DNA of 11,329 nt, taken from CAYSVN01 sp964434585 (lineage in GTDB: Bacteria; Patescibacteriota; Gracilibacteria; Peribacterales; Peribacteraceae). Below the pieces are notes generated by a model that saw nothing but the letters and a program-made list of their open reading frames with translations, was not told where the DNA came from and did no database searches. The stretch covers positions 1-11,329 of the forward strand of contig CAYSVN010000039.1 of NCBI GenBank assembly GCA_964434585.1. Reading direction: 5' to 3'. The position numbers and the translations under genes are program-made. Positions 1 through 5,700 of this stretch are shown here, in pieces (the first letter of the stretch is position 1; every line of letters begins with the position of its first letter).

Positions 1-12
1 TACAATCGATTG

Positions 13-53
13 ACCCCATTGCTTGCGTTTAACTGCTTGTGGTGGGGTTTTTT
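13..53 (+). terminator. possible terminator of the upstream gene
   Basis: ACCCCA (13-18) can pair with TGGGGT (43-48), followed directly by a run of six T (48-53). The loop is long (24 nt) and poorly structured, so this is a weak intrinsic terminator or the tail of a longer one. It would end a gene lying before the window. Nothing else is recognisable in bases 54-110. Confidence 0.4.
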
Positions 54-111
54 GCCTATTAAAGCTGTAATGTTTTTGGTTCGTTTTTGTGTTCAAAACA
101 ATAACAATAGG

Positions 112-140
112 GAGACATTGGCAAAAAATAGTGCTACACT
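112..140 (+). promoter_or_regulatory. promoter of the envelope operon
   Basis: A -35-like GAGACA (112-117) and a -10-like TACACT (135-140) are separated by 17 nt. Transcription would begin near 147, only about 7 nt before the ATG at 154. No Shine-Dalgarno fits in so short a leader, which agrees with the near-leaderless style of several other genes here. Confidence 0.45.
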
Positions 141-153
141 TTCGTTCACACTT

Positions 154-1455
154 ATGAGTGATTATTCATCCATTAACGTTTTAATTCTCTTAGGAGGAAC
201 CTCTAGTCGCTGTTGGCCACTACGAGACAAAATGCTATTTCCTATTGGTGGAAAAACAGCACTAGAACACCAAATAGAACGCTTAATTTCTGTTGGGCTA
301 ACAAACATTACCTTAGTTGCTGGTCACCATAATATAGAACTCGCAAAATCAATTTTTCCACAATACGAAGTACTCTTGCAAGATAACGACTTAGGAACAA
401 GGGGTGCACTATTAGATTCACTTGGTAAATTTAACAGCGAGCCTGTTTTAATGCTTTCTACTAGTGATATTGTAGAAGCTCAGCTTTACATAGACGTTGT
501 AAACAAAGGACAGCAAACCGGAGTAGACGGCGTGATTGTAGGACAAGAACGAACAGAATACTTCCCTGGTGGATACTTATGTATTGATGGCGAACGTGTA
601 ACTGCTCTACACGAAGCACCGCCACGTGGACAAGAACCAAGTGATATGGTGCATATTCTTACGCATTACTACCACGATGCGAGTGATATTTTAGACATTC
701 TAGAATCAGTGCCAGATAATTCTCCAAATGGATTTGCTGAGGCACAAAACATTTTTTATACTGAAAGAAACTTCCACTACGTTCGTTATACTGGTGCCTG
801 GCAAGCTATTAAATACCCTTGGTTTTTACTAGACGCCCTAGAGTATTACCAGCACGACCACACCACTCCTCAAATTGACCCTTCTGCCGAAATTCACGAA
901 AACGCAGTAATAGAAGGAGGCGTTGTTATAGAAGCAGGCGTAAAAATACTTGCCGGCGCTATTGTGCGTGGCCCTTGTACCATTGGCGAAAATACCGTTA
1001 TTGGTCATGGCACACTTATCCGCCAAAGTAGTATTGGTAAGCAGTGCGTTATAGGCCACAGTACAGAAATTGCCCGTAGTATTATTGGTGACCATTGTTG
1101 GACCCATAAAAACTATATTGGCGACAGTATTTTAGGCCACAACGTGGTAATGGGCGCCGGAAGTATTACGACAAACTTACGCCTAGACGCCAAAGAAGTA
1201 ACGTCTGTTGTAAAAGGACAAACGCTAAGTACAAACCGTATAAAGCTAGGAACCGTTATTGGTAACAACACTCGGCTTGGTACACATGTAACTATTGAAC
1301 CTGGAGTAAAAATTGGCCGTGATTGTTTGGTGCAACCAAAAGCTCATCTAACCCAGGATATTCCTGACAGTAAAATTGTAGGCGTTGAGCAGGGCAATAT
1401 TACCGTATCAGAATTAAATACGAAGAATTTACCAGACCTTCAAACCGACGCCTAA
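154..1455 (+). CDS. GlmU-like sugar-1-phosphate nucleotidyltransferase with left-handed beta-helix domain
   Basis: 433 aa. Residues about 7-235 form a nucleotidyltransferase domain: glycine-rich NTP loop GGTSSR (14-19), K26 in the xKxLxP position (KMLFP), GTRGAL (81-86), a possible metal-site Asp in LSTSDI (D105), and a YPWFLLDAL segment (221-229) as in archaeal bifunctional sugar-1-P transferases. From about 241 to 410 there are hexapeptide repeats (such as TVIGHG, CVIGHS, HVTIEPGVKIG) typical of a left-handed beta-helix acyltransferase; VMGAGSITTNLR (332-343) resembles the GlmU/ST0452-type acetyltransferase loop. Likely role: activating a sugar-1-phosphate, and perhaps N-acetylating an amino sugar, for cell-wall or surface-glycan synthesis in the cytoplasm; the substrate cannot be read from sequence. 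The reading frame is open back to an ATG at 10, but residues before 154 are non-domain-like and cover the promoter, so 154 is preferred. The next gene starts 1 nt after the stop, implying an operon. Confidence 0.85.
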   Translation: MSDYSSINVLILLGGTSSRCWPLRDKMLFPIGGKTALEHQIERLISVGLTNITLVAGHHNIELAKSIFPQYEVLLQDNDLGTRGALLDSLGKFNSEPVLMLSTSDIVEAQLYIDVVNKGQQTGVDGVIVGQERTEYFPGGYLCIDGERVTALHEAPPRGQEPSDMVHILTHYYHDASDILDILESVPDNSPNGFAEAQNIFYTERNFHYVRYTGAWQAIKYPWFLLDALEYYQHDHTTPQIDPSAEIHENAVIEGGVVIEAGVKILAGAIVRGPCTIGENTVIGHGTLIRQSSIGKQCVIGHSTEIARSIIGDHCWTHKNYIGDSILGHNVVMGAGSITTNLRLDAKEVTSVVKGQTLSTNRIKLGTVIGNNTRLGTHVTIEPGVKIGRDCLVQPKAHLTQDIPDSKIVGVEQGNITVSELNTKNLPDLQTDA

Positions 1456-1456
1456 C

Positions 1457-2308
1457 ATGACAAGCACACTTCTTAGCTTACTGCTATTAGGATTTTCGAC
1501 ATCCACAATTGCTGGCATTCAAGAGGTTCAGCTTCCGAAGGTGCCAACAGTTGCAGCACCGGCTACCGTTATTAATAGCGATGCACTGCAAGGGGTAACA
1601 GCATCCGGCTTTATGGTTTACGATGTAACCAGCGGACAAGAAATTGCCAGTCGTTCCAAAAGCAATCCCCTACCAATGGCAAGCTTAACAAAACTAATGA
1701 CTGCCCATGTTATTAACCAGCATTATAAGCCAGAAGACCAAATGGTCGTACCAGTTGGAGTTAACGAATTAATTGGAAACAAGGTAAGAGTGCCGGCAGG
1801 CCTGCAAATTTCTGTACGCAAATTACTAGAAAGTCTGTTAATGTTTTCTGCTGGTGATAGCGCCATGACCATGGCCATGCACCACAGCGGTAGTGAAGAT
1901 AACTTTGTACTAGAAATGAATAAGGAAGCCATAGCTATGGGGCTTAACAATACCTCGTTTGGTAATGCCGACGGTTTAGACCATTACGCCCAACGCAGTA
2001 CGCCAGAAGATTTACTGTGGTTATTTTTACAAACGTTAAATCAACCAGAATTAAACCGTGCCCTAAGTAAACGCCATAGCTCTATTATTATTTCCGACGC
2101 CGAAGAAGGTGGCACCATTTGGTTTTCACACACACACCAGGCATTACTAAACGATGCCCGCGTTATTGCTGGTAAAACTGGTACCACCCCACAAGCTGGT
2201 GAGTGCTTAGCAACACTGGCCGAAATTAATGGTCGCCAGTATGCCATTATCATTCAAGGTTCTAAGGCTAGATACGACGACTTAAATAAAATATTAAGCG
2301 CACTGTAA
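1457..2308 (+). CDS. D-alanyl-D-alanine carboxypeptidase-like protein (peptidase S11, PBP5 type)
   Basis: 283 aa. A hydrophobic N-terminus (residues about 4-19) looks like a signal peptide, although it has no basic residue before the core, so the protein should act outside the membrane. The penicillin-binding fold follows: SLTK (S76 nucleophile, K79) and KTG (240-242) are clear, and GFMVYDVTSG (51-60) is the usual first strand of S11 enzymes. The second motif is altered: where S11 enzymes usually read SxN in S-[AG]-N-D, this one reads SAGD (131-134), with Gly for the Asn. Family role: removal of the terminal D-Ala of peptidoglycan stem peptides, limiting cross-linking. It lacks the C-terminal beta-domain and amphipathic anchor of E. 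coli PBP5, so it is a minimal version. Transcribed with the upstream nucleotidyltransferase (1-nt gap). Activity is uncertain because of the SxN change. Confidence 0.85.
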   Translation: MTSTLLSLLLLGFSTSTIAGIQEVQLPKVPTVAAPATVINSDALQGVTASGFMVYDVTSGQEIASRSKSNPLPMASLTKLMTAHVINQHYKPEDQMVVPVGVNELIGNKVRVPAGLQISVRKLLESLLMFSAGDSAMTMAMHHSGSEDNFVLEMNKEAIAMGLNNTSFGNADGLDHYAQRSTPEDLLWLFLQTLNQPELNRALSKRHSSIIISDAEEGGTIWFSHTHQALLNDARVIAGKTGTTPQAGECLATLAEINGRQYAIIIQGSKARYDDLNKILSAL

Positions 2309-2339
2309 TTGACAAATATCGGTTTCAAGCTAGTATAAA
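2309..2339 (+). promoter_or_regulatory. promoter of the purH-like gene
   Basis: A perfect -35 TTGACA (2309-2314) lies immediately after the carboxypeptidase stop codon. The -10 is TAGTAT (2331-2336, 16-nt spacer) or the overlapping TATAAA (2334-2339, 19-nt spacer). This is the only fully consensus -35 I find in the window, and it implies a leader of about 60 nt. Confidence 0.55.
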
Positions 2340-2342
2340 TAC

Positions 2343-2356
2343 ATCCTGCGTAGGAT
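2343..2356 (+). promoter_or_regulatory. short hairpin at the 5' end of the purH-like transcript
   Basis: ATCCT (2343-2347) and AGGAT (2352-2356) form a 5-bp stem with a GCGT loop, right where transcription should start. It could stabilise the 5' end or be part of an operator. No riboswitch fold, and no purine riboswitch core, is recognisable in this short leader. Confidence 0.3.
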
Positions 2357-2393
2357 CTTTGACAAACCAGCCAGCAAACAATTTTTTCTAAAT

Positions 2394-2399
2394 AAGAGG
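2394..2399 (+). promoter_or_regulatory. Shine-Dalgarno deciding the GTG start
   Basis: AAGAGG ends 7 nt before the GTG at 2407. It fixes the start codon and stands out because most other genes in the window have no visible ribosome binding site. Confidence 0.6.
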
Positions 2400-2406
2400 T
2401 ACAAAC

Positions 2407-3030
2407 GTGAGTCACAATTTAAGAAGATACGCCCTTTTCTCGTTATACACAAAAGAGGGTGGTGAGGTATTAGCCAAAGCACTACAAGACAAGGGTATCA
2501 CTATCCTTGCTAGTGGTGGGACAGCCAAGTATCTCCGAGAACACGGGATTGATGTTGTTGATGTTGCAGACTACACCGGATTCGAGCAGTCGCCAGATCA
2601 TCTGGTGGTAACGCTTCACCCAAAGCTCCATTTTGGAATCCTGTGTGACCGAGATAAACAAGAGCACATCGACTACATCAACGACCAAAACAAAGCAAAT
2701 CTAGACGCCAAACACCCAATGGGCGTCATCGATTGGGTTGTGGTCAACTTCTATCCCTTCAAACAAAAATTGGAAGAAGAATTCCGCACGCGAAAAGTTG
2801 CCAAAAGGTACTCAGATATCGGAGGGCCATCAATGGCCAGTGCTGCTGCCAAAAACTCAGATTTTGTTGGAGTCGTCAATGACCCAGACGACTATGAACC
2901 AATTGCAGATCAACTCGATAAAAATGGTCAAGTTGACCAGGAAACTCGTGATGATTTACGACAAAAAGTATACAACAAAATTGCTGAATATTTTCAACAA
3001 ATCGCTGATTTTTGGAAATCATTCCTGTAA
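2407..3030 (+). CDS. purH: stand-alone IMP cyclohydrolase (PurH N-terminal, MGS-like domain)
   Basis: 207 aa, matching only the N-terminal IMP-cyclohydrolase half of bifunctional PurH (normally about 510-590 aa); the AICAR transformylase half is absent and no remnant follows. Visible motifs: ASGGTA (35-40, phosphate-binding STGGT equivalent), DYTGFEQSPDH (55-65), VTLHPKLHFGIL (68-79), NFYPF (114-118), SDIGGPSM (136-143) and AAAKN (146-150). Known family role: closing FAICAR to IMP, the last step of de novo purine synthesis. Compared with vertebrate ATIC, the Tyr, Asp and Lys in NxYPF, DIGGP and AAAKN are kept, but the catalytic Lys in GRVKTLHP is Val (DHLVVTLHP). The gene starts with GTG after a good Shine-Dalgarno and has its own promoter and terminator. 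It prefers ATC for Ile (8 of 11) and CGA for Arg, whereas neighbours favour ATT and CGT, suggesting separate origin. Activity cannot be assumed. Confidence 0.82.
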   Translation: MSHNLRRYALFSLYTKEGGEVLAKALQDKGITILASGGTAKYLREHGIDVVDVADYTGFEQSPDHLVVTLHPKLHFGILCDRDKQEHIDYINDQNKANLDAKHPMGVIDWVVVNFYPFKQKLEEEFRTRKVAKRYSDIGGPSMASAAAKNSDFVGVVNDPDDYEPIADQLDKNGQVDQETRDDLRQKVYNKIAEYFQQIADFWKSFL

Positions 3031-3074
3031 ATCTGTTAGTAAGCTACCAGCTGAATACAAAGATCCAAAAACCC

Positions 3075-3105
3075 AAAGCCCAGTCGATTTCGACCGGGCT
3101 TTTTT
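3075..3105 (+). terminator. intrinsic terminator of the purH-like gene
   Basis: AAAGCCC-A-GTCGA (3075-3087) pairs with TCGAC-C-GGGCTTT through a tight TT loop, with one internal A/C mismatch, followed by a T run to 3105. This is the strongest intrinsic terminator in the window and separates the purH-like unit from the next gene. Confidence 0.9.
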
Positions 3106-3109
3106 CTGT

Positions 3110-3115
3110 TATACT
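3110..3115 (+). promoter_or_regulatory. -10 element giving a leaderless transcript
   Basis: TATACT (3110-3115) lies 8 nt before the ATG at 3124, so the message would begin within 1-2 nt of the start codon. No convincing -35 is seen; the preceding bases belong to the terminator. Confidence 0.5.
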
Positions 3116-3123
3116 AAAACTCT

Positions 3124-3558
3124 ATGAAACGCATTCTTGTTTTCGGCACATTTGACCATTTACACCCAGGGCATCGCTACGTACTAAACCAAGCAGCCAA
3201 GCGCGGGGAGCTTAATGTAGTAGTAGCACGCGATAGCACTGTTCAACGCATTAAAAACCTAACCCCACAACACAATGAAATGCAGCGCAAGCAAATGATC
3301 GAAGAAGCGTACCCCGATGCCAACGTTGTTCTTGGCGATACAAAAAATTACCTAATACCAGTAAAAGCAATTAAGCCTGACCTTATTTTACTGGGTTACG
3401 ACCAGCGTTTACCAAACAATATCACAGAAGCTGATCTTGGCTGCCCTATTGAACGACTAGAGGCCTTCGAGCCAGAAAAATGGAAAAGTAGTTTATTGCG
3501 AAAAACCTCCCCCAGCCCCGCCTCTGCGAATGAGGGAAATAAAGTTGTGTTGCCCTGA
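3124..3558 (+). CDS. small cytidylyltransferase (archaeal RibL FAD synthase / TagD-like)
   Basis: 144 aa. The N-terminus is a textbook nucleotidyl-transferase start: FGTFDHLHPGH with the HxGH motif at 14-17 (H14, H17), then a Rossmann-like fold with VVVARD (32-37) and DLILLGYDQ (86-94). KSSLLRK (121-127) sits where this family has its ISST-type motif. The family transfers CMP or AMP from a nucleoside triphosphate onto a phosphorylated alcohol: FMN to FAD in archaeal RibL, glycerol-3-phosphate in TagD. Substrate choice here is undecided; RibL-like FAD synthesis is the best guess. The family-like part ends near residue 127. The remaining 17 residues (from T128, base 3505) are Pro/Ser/Ala-rich and encoded by a C-rich, repeat-like stretch, so the natural C-terminus has probably been replaced. 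It is the only complete gene here ending in TGA. Leaderless start. Confidence 0.8.
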   Translation: MKRILVFGTFDHLHPGHRYVLNQAAKRGELNVVVARDSTVQRIKNLTPQHNEMQRKQMIEEAYPDANVVLGDTKNYLIPVKAIKPDLILLGYDQRLPNNITEADLGCPIERLEAFEPEKWKSSLLRKTSPSPASANEGNKVVLP

Positions 3559-3660
3559 GGAGTCAAATGCGCGATGGTTCAAGATGCCATTTTTTCGTAT
3601 CTCAAAAATAACTTCTCACCACAACACGCATTTGGCGTCCCGAAGGGTCTTGAGCAACGT
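3505..3660. repeat. repeat-like element overlapping the end of the cytidylyltransferase gene
   Basis: From 3505 the base composition changes to a C-rich tract with a degenerate hairpin (CCTC 3521-3524 / GAGG 3532-3535). An inverted repeat follows: CAAATGCG (3564-3571) against CGCATTTG (3627-3634). The similarity continues outward in diverged form: read on the - strand, 3571 to 3540 gives CGCATTTGACTCCTCAGGG then CAAC; on the + strand, 3627 to 3658 gives CGCATTTGGCGTCCCGAAGGG then TTGAGCAAC. This looks like two inverted, decayed copies of one unit, the kind of dispersed intergenic repeat that can extend a neighbouring reading frame. No transposase is present. That it recurs elsewhere in the genome is not testable here. 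Confidence 0.45.
3567..3611 (+). other. 14-codon mini-ORF with a Shine-Dalgarno-like GAGGAG
   Basis: ATG at 3567 opens the frame MRDGSRCHFFVSQK and stops at TAA 3611. GAGGAG (3557-3562) precedes it, but with only 4 nt spacing. It lies inside the repeat-like element, so it may be accidental. A leader peptide for typA is possible but unsupported. Confidence 0.12.
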
Positions 3661-3733
3661 TTTTCCCTAGCTTTTTGTCTAAATTTCCTTTAATCTCCAC
3701 GCCTAAAAGAAAGCAATAAAGTGTTAAAAATCT

Positions 3734-3810
3734 CAATATCAAATCAATCAATATTGTACAAAAACCTTTTCTTCCTTTTCTACTTCTTATACCTCTTAAA
3801 CCTCTAACTC
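3734..3810 (+). promoter_or_regulatory. typA upstream region: small inverted repeat and pyrimidine-rich leader
   Basis: CAATAT (3734-3739) and ATATTG (3751-3756) form an inverted repeat with an 11-nt loop. From about 3765 to the ATG at 3811 the + strand is almost only C and T apart from scattered A, with a single candidate -10, TTATAC (3787-3792), and no good -35. There is no purine-rich Shine-Dalgarno. Any start would therefore be leaderless or use a short unstructured pyrimidine leader. Confidence 0.35.
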
Positions 3811-5604
3811 ATGGAAATCCGAAACATTGCAATTATTGCCCACGTAGACCACGGTAAAACAACCTTGGTAGACGCACTTTTACAACAAGGTGGTGCGTAC
3901 GAAGCACACGAAGAAGTTAAAGAGTTAGCCATGGATAGCAACGACCAAGAGCGTGAGCGTGGTATTACTATTTATGCTAAAAACACTTCTATTGCTTACA
4001 AAGAAGGTAAAATTAACATTGTTGATACACCTGGGCACGCCGACTTTGGTAGCGAAGTAGAACGTGTACTGCGAACAGTAGACTGTGTACTACTAGTAGT
4101 AGATGCTCAGGAAGGACCAATGCCACAAACAAAATTCGTTCTTAAAAAATCGTTAGACCTTGGCCTAAAACCAATTGTAGTTATTAATAAAATTGATAAA
4201 CCAGCCCAACGTGCAACCGAAGTACTAGATGAAGTATTCGACTTATTTGGAAGCCTTGGCGCGAATGATGAACAGCTTGATTTCCCAGTGGTATACGCCA
4301 TTGCTCGTGACGGAATTGCCATGAACGAAGTTGGCGGTGATAGCAAAGACCTAACACCATTATTCGAGATGATTGAAAAGCACGTACCAATTGCAGAGCA
4401 GAATTTAGATGCACCATTTAGAATGCAACCAGCACAACTTAGTTACGATAAGTACGTAGGACGTATGGCTGTTGGTCGTGTGTACGAAGGTAAAGCAAAA
4501 GTTGGCCAACAGGTACACATTATTGGTATCGATGGAAAAACACGTGCATCAAAAATTACAAAGATTTACTTAGCAAAAGGCCTTGGTAAAGTAGAGGTAG
4601 AACAAGCACTAGCTGGAGATATTGTAACCATTGCTGGAATCGCCGATATTGATGTAGGAGAAACCATTACCAGTGATGCAAGCGTAGAACCACTACCAGC
4701 CATCGCTATTGACCCACCAACAATCTCTATGACATTTGGTGTAAATACTTCACCATTTGCTGGTCGCGAAGGAACACTGCTAACAACACGCCATATTGGT
4801 GACCGTTTAGCGCGCGAAGTAGAAACAAATGTAGGACTAAAGGTAGAAGGTGTACCAGGAACAGATAGCTACAAAGTATCTGGCCGTGGAGAAATGCACT
4901 TAGCCGTACTTATTGAAACCATGCGCCGTGAAGGATTCGAATTACAGGTGTCTCGTCCAGAAGTTTTAATGCAAGAAGTTGATGGCCAAAAAATGGAACC
5001 AATGGAACAAGTAACCGTAGATGTTCCAGAAGAAAGCAGCGGAACCGTTATTAACATGCTTAGCCAACGTAAAGGCGAAATGACAAACATGACGACTAAA
5101 GAAGGCCAAACACGCCTTGAATTTATGGTACCAACCCGTGGCCTCCTTGGTTTTAGAAGTGACTTTATTATTGAAACCCGTGGAGAAGGAATTTTAACCA
5201 GTGCCTTTTACGAATTCCAACCTTACAAAGGTGCAATGCCAGGACGTGCACGTGGTGGCCTTATTAGTATGGAAAATGGTGTAGCAATGGCATTCAGCCT
5301 TTGGAACCTACAAGAACGTGGTAAGTTATTTATTGGCGCACAAACCAAAATTTACGAAGGTATGATTATTGGCGAAAACAGTAAGCCAGACGACTTAATG
5401 GTAAACGCCACTAAGAATAAAAAGCTAACAAATGTTCGTGCCAGTGGTACCGACGAAGCTATGAACCTAATACCGGTACAGCCAATGCTATTAGAGCGTG
5501 CTATTGAGTACGTAGCTGATGATGAGTTAGTAGAAATTACTCCAGAAAGTATCCGTCTACGTAAAAAGCTGCTTAAAGAATCAGATAGAAAAAGAGCTAA
5601 ATAA
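3811..5604 (+). CDS. typA: ribosome-associated translational GTPase TypA/BipA
   Basis: 597 aa, full family length. GTPase motifs in order: G1 AHVDHGKT (10-17), G2 in RERGIT, G3 DTPGHADF, G4 NKID; at G5 the usual SA is replaced by AIA in VVYAIARDG. Domain II, the EF-G domain III and V-like regions and the TypA-specific C-terminal domain all follow: GRGEMHLAVLIETMRREGFE, RGLLGFRSDFI, MENGVAMAFSLWNLQERG, and PESIRLRKK near the end. Family role: a GTPase of the EF-G/LepA superfamily that binds the ribosome where EF-G does and helps 50S assembly and stress or cold adaptation. The ORF ends in three consecutive TAA codons (5602-5610). It stands alone, between the repeat region and a terminator, and uses ATT, GTA and CGT codons, the style taken here as native. 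Confidence 0.97.
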   Translation: MEIRNIAIIAHVDHGKTTLVDALLQQGGAYEAHEEVKELAMDSNDQERERGITIYAKNTSIAYKEGKINIVDTPGHADFGSEVERVLRTVDCVLLVVDAQEGPMPQTKFVLKKSLDLGLKPIVVINKIDKPAQRATEVLDEVFDLFGSLGANDEQLDFPVVYAIARDGIAMNEVGGDSKDLTPLFEMIEKHVPIAEQNLDAPFRMQPAQLSYDKYVGRMAVGRVYEGKAKVGQQVHIIGIDGKTRASKITKIYLAKGLGKVEVEQALAGDIVTIAGIADIDVGETITSDASVEPLPAIAIDPPTISMTFGVNTSPFAGREGTLLTTRHIGDRLAREVETNVGLKVEGVPGTDSYKVSGRGEMHLAVLIETMRREGFELQVSRPEVLMQEVDGQKMEPMEQVTVDVPEESSGTVINMLSQRKGEMTNMTTKEGQTRLEFMVPTRGLLGFRSDFIIETRGEGILTSAFYEFQPYKGAMPGRARGGLISMENGVAMAFSLWNLQERGKLFIGAQTKIYEGMIIGENSKPDDLMVNATKNKKLTNVRASGTDEAMNLIPVQPMLLERAIEYVADDELVEITPESIRLRKKLLKESDRKRAK

Positions 5605-5626
5605 TAATAAAAATAACAAATTAAAT

Positions 5627-5650
5627 AGACTCATTTCGGTGGGTCTTTTT
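5627..5650 (+). terminator. intrinsic terminator of typA
   Basis: AGACTCA (5627-5633) pairs with TGGGTCT (5640-5646) through one G-U pair, with a TTTCGG loop and a T run to 5650. It lies 22 nt after the typA stop. Confidence 0.85.
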
Positions 5651-5664
5651 AAATAAATAATACC

Positions 5665-5692
5665 TCAACAGTAACAAGGAAAAGTGTAAAAT
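5665..5692 (+). promoter_or_regulatory. promoter of the PfkB-family kinase gene
   Basis: TCAACA (5665-5670) as -35, 16-nt spacer, TAAAAT (5687-5692) as -10. Transcription would begin near 5699, at or just before the ATG at 5701, again leaderless. Confidence 0.5.
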
Positions 5693-5700
5693 ATTTTCTT

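Noticed and set aside
2309..2406. A purine riboswitch before the purH-like gene
   Set aside because: The leader is about 60 nt and has only a 5-bp hairpin; the conserved purine aptamer core is not present.
2738..3127. A 129-codon frame overlapping the purH-like gene
   Set aside because: It is the +1 frame of a gene with clear family motifs, and its end runs through the terminator hairpin.
3556..3695. TGA read as glycine (code 25), extending the cytidylyltransferase frame to a TAA near 3693
   Set aside because: The frame does stay open past this TGA, but no other gene in the window contains an in-frame TGA although glycine is common, so the standard code applies; the extension is repeat-like sequence.
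3559..3810. A CRISPR array or IS element in the gap before typA
   Set aside because: There are no regularly spaced direct repeats, no transposase fragment and only one diverged inverted pair.
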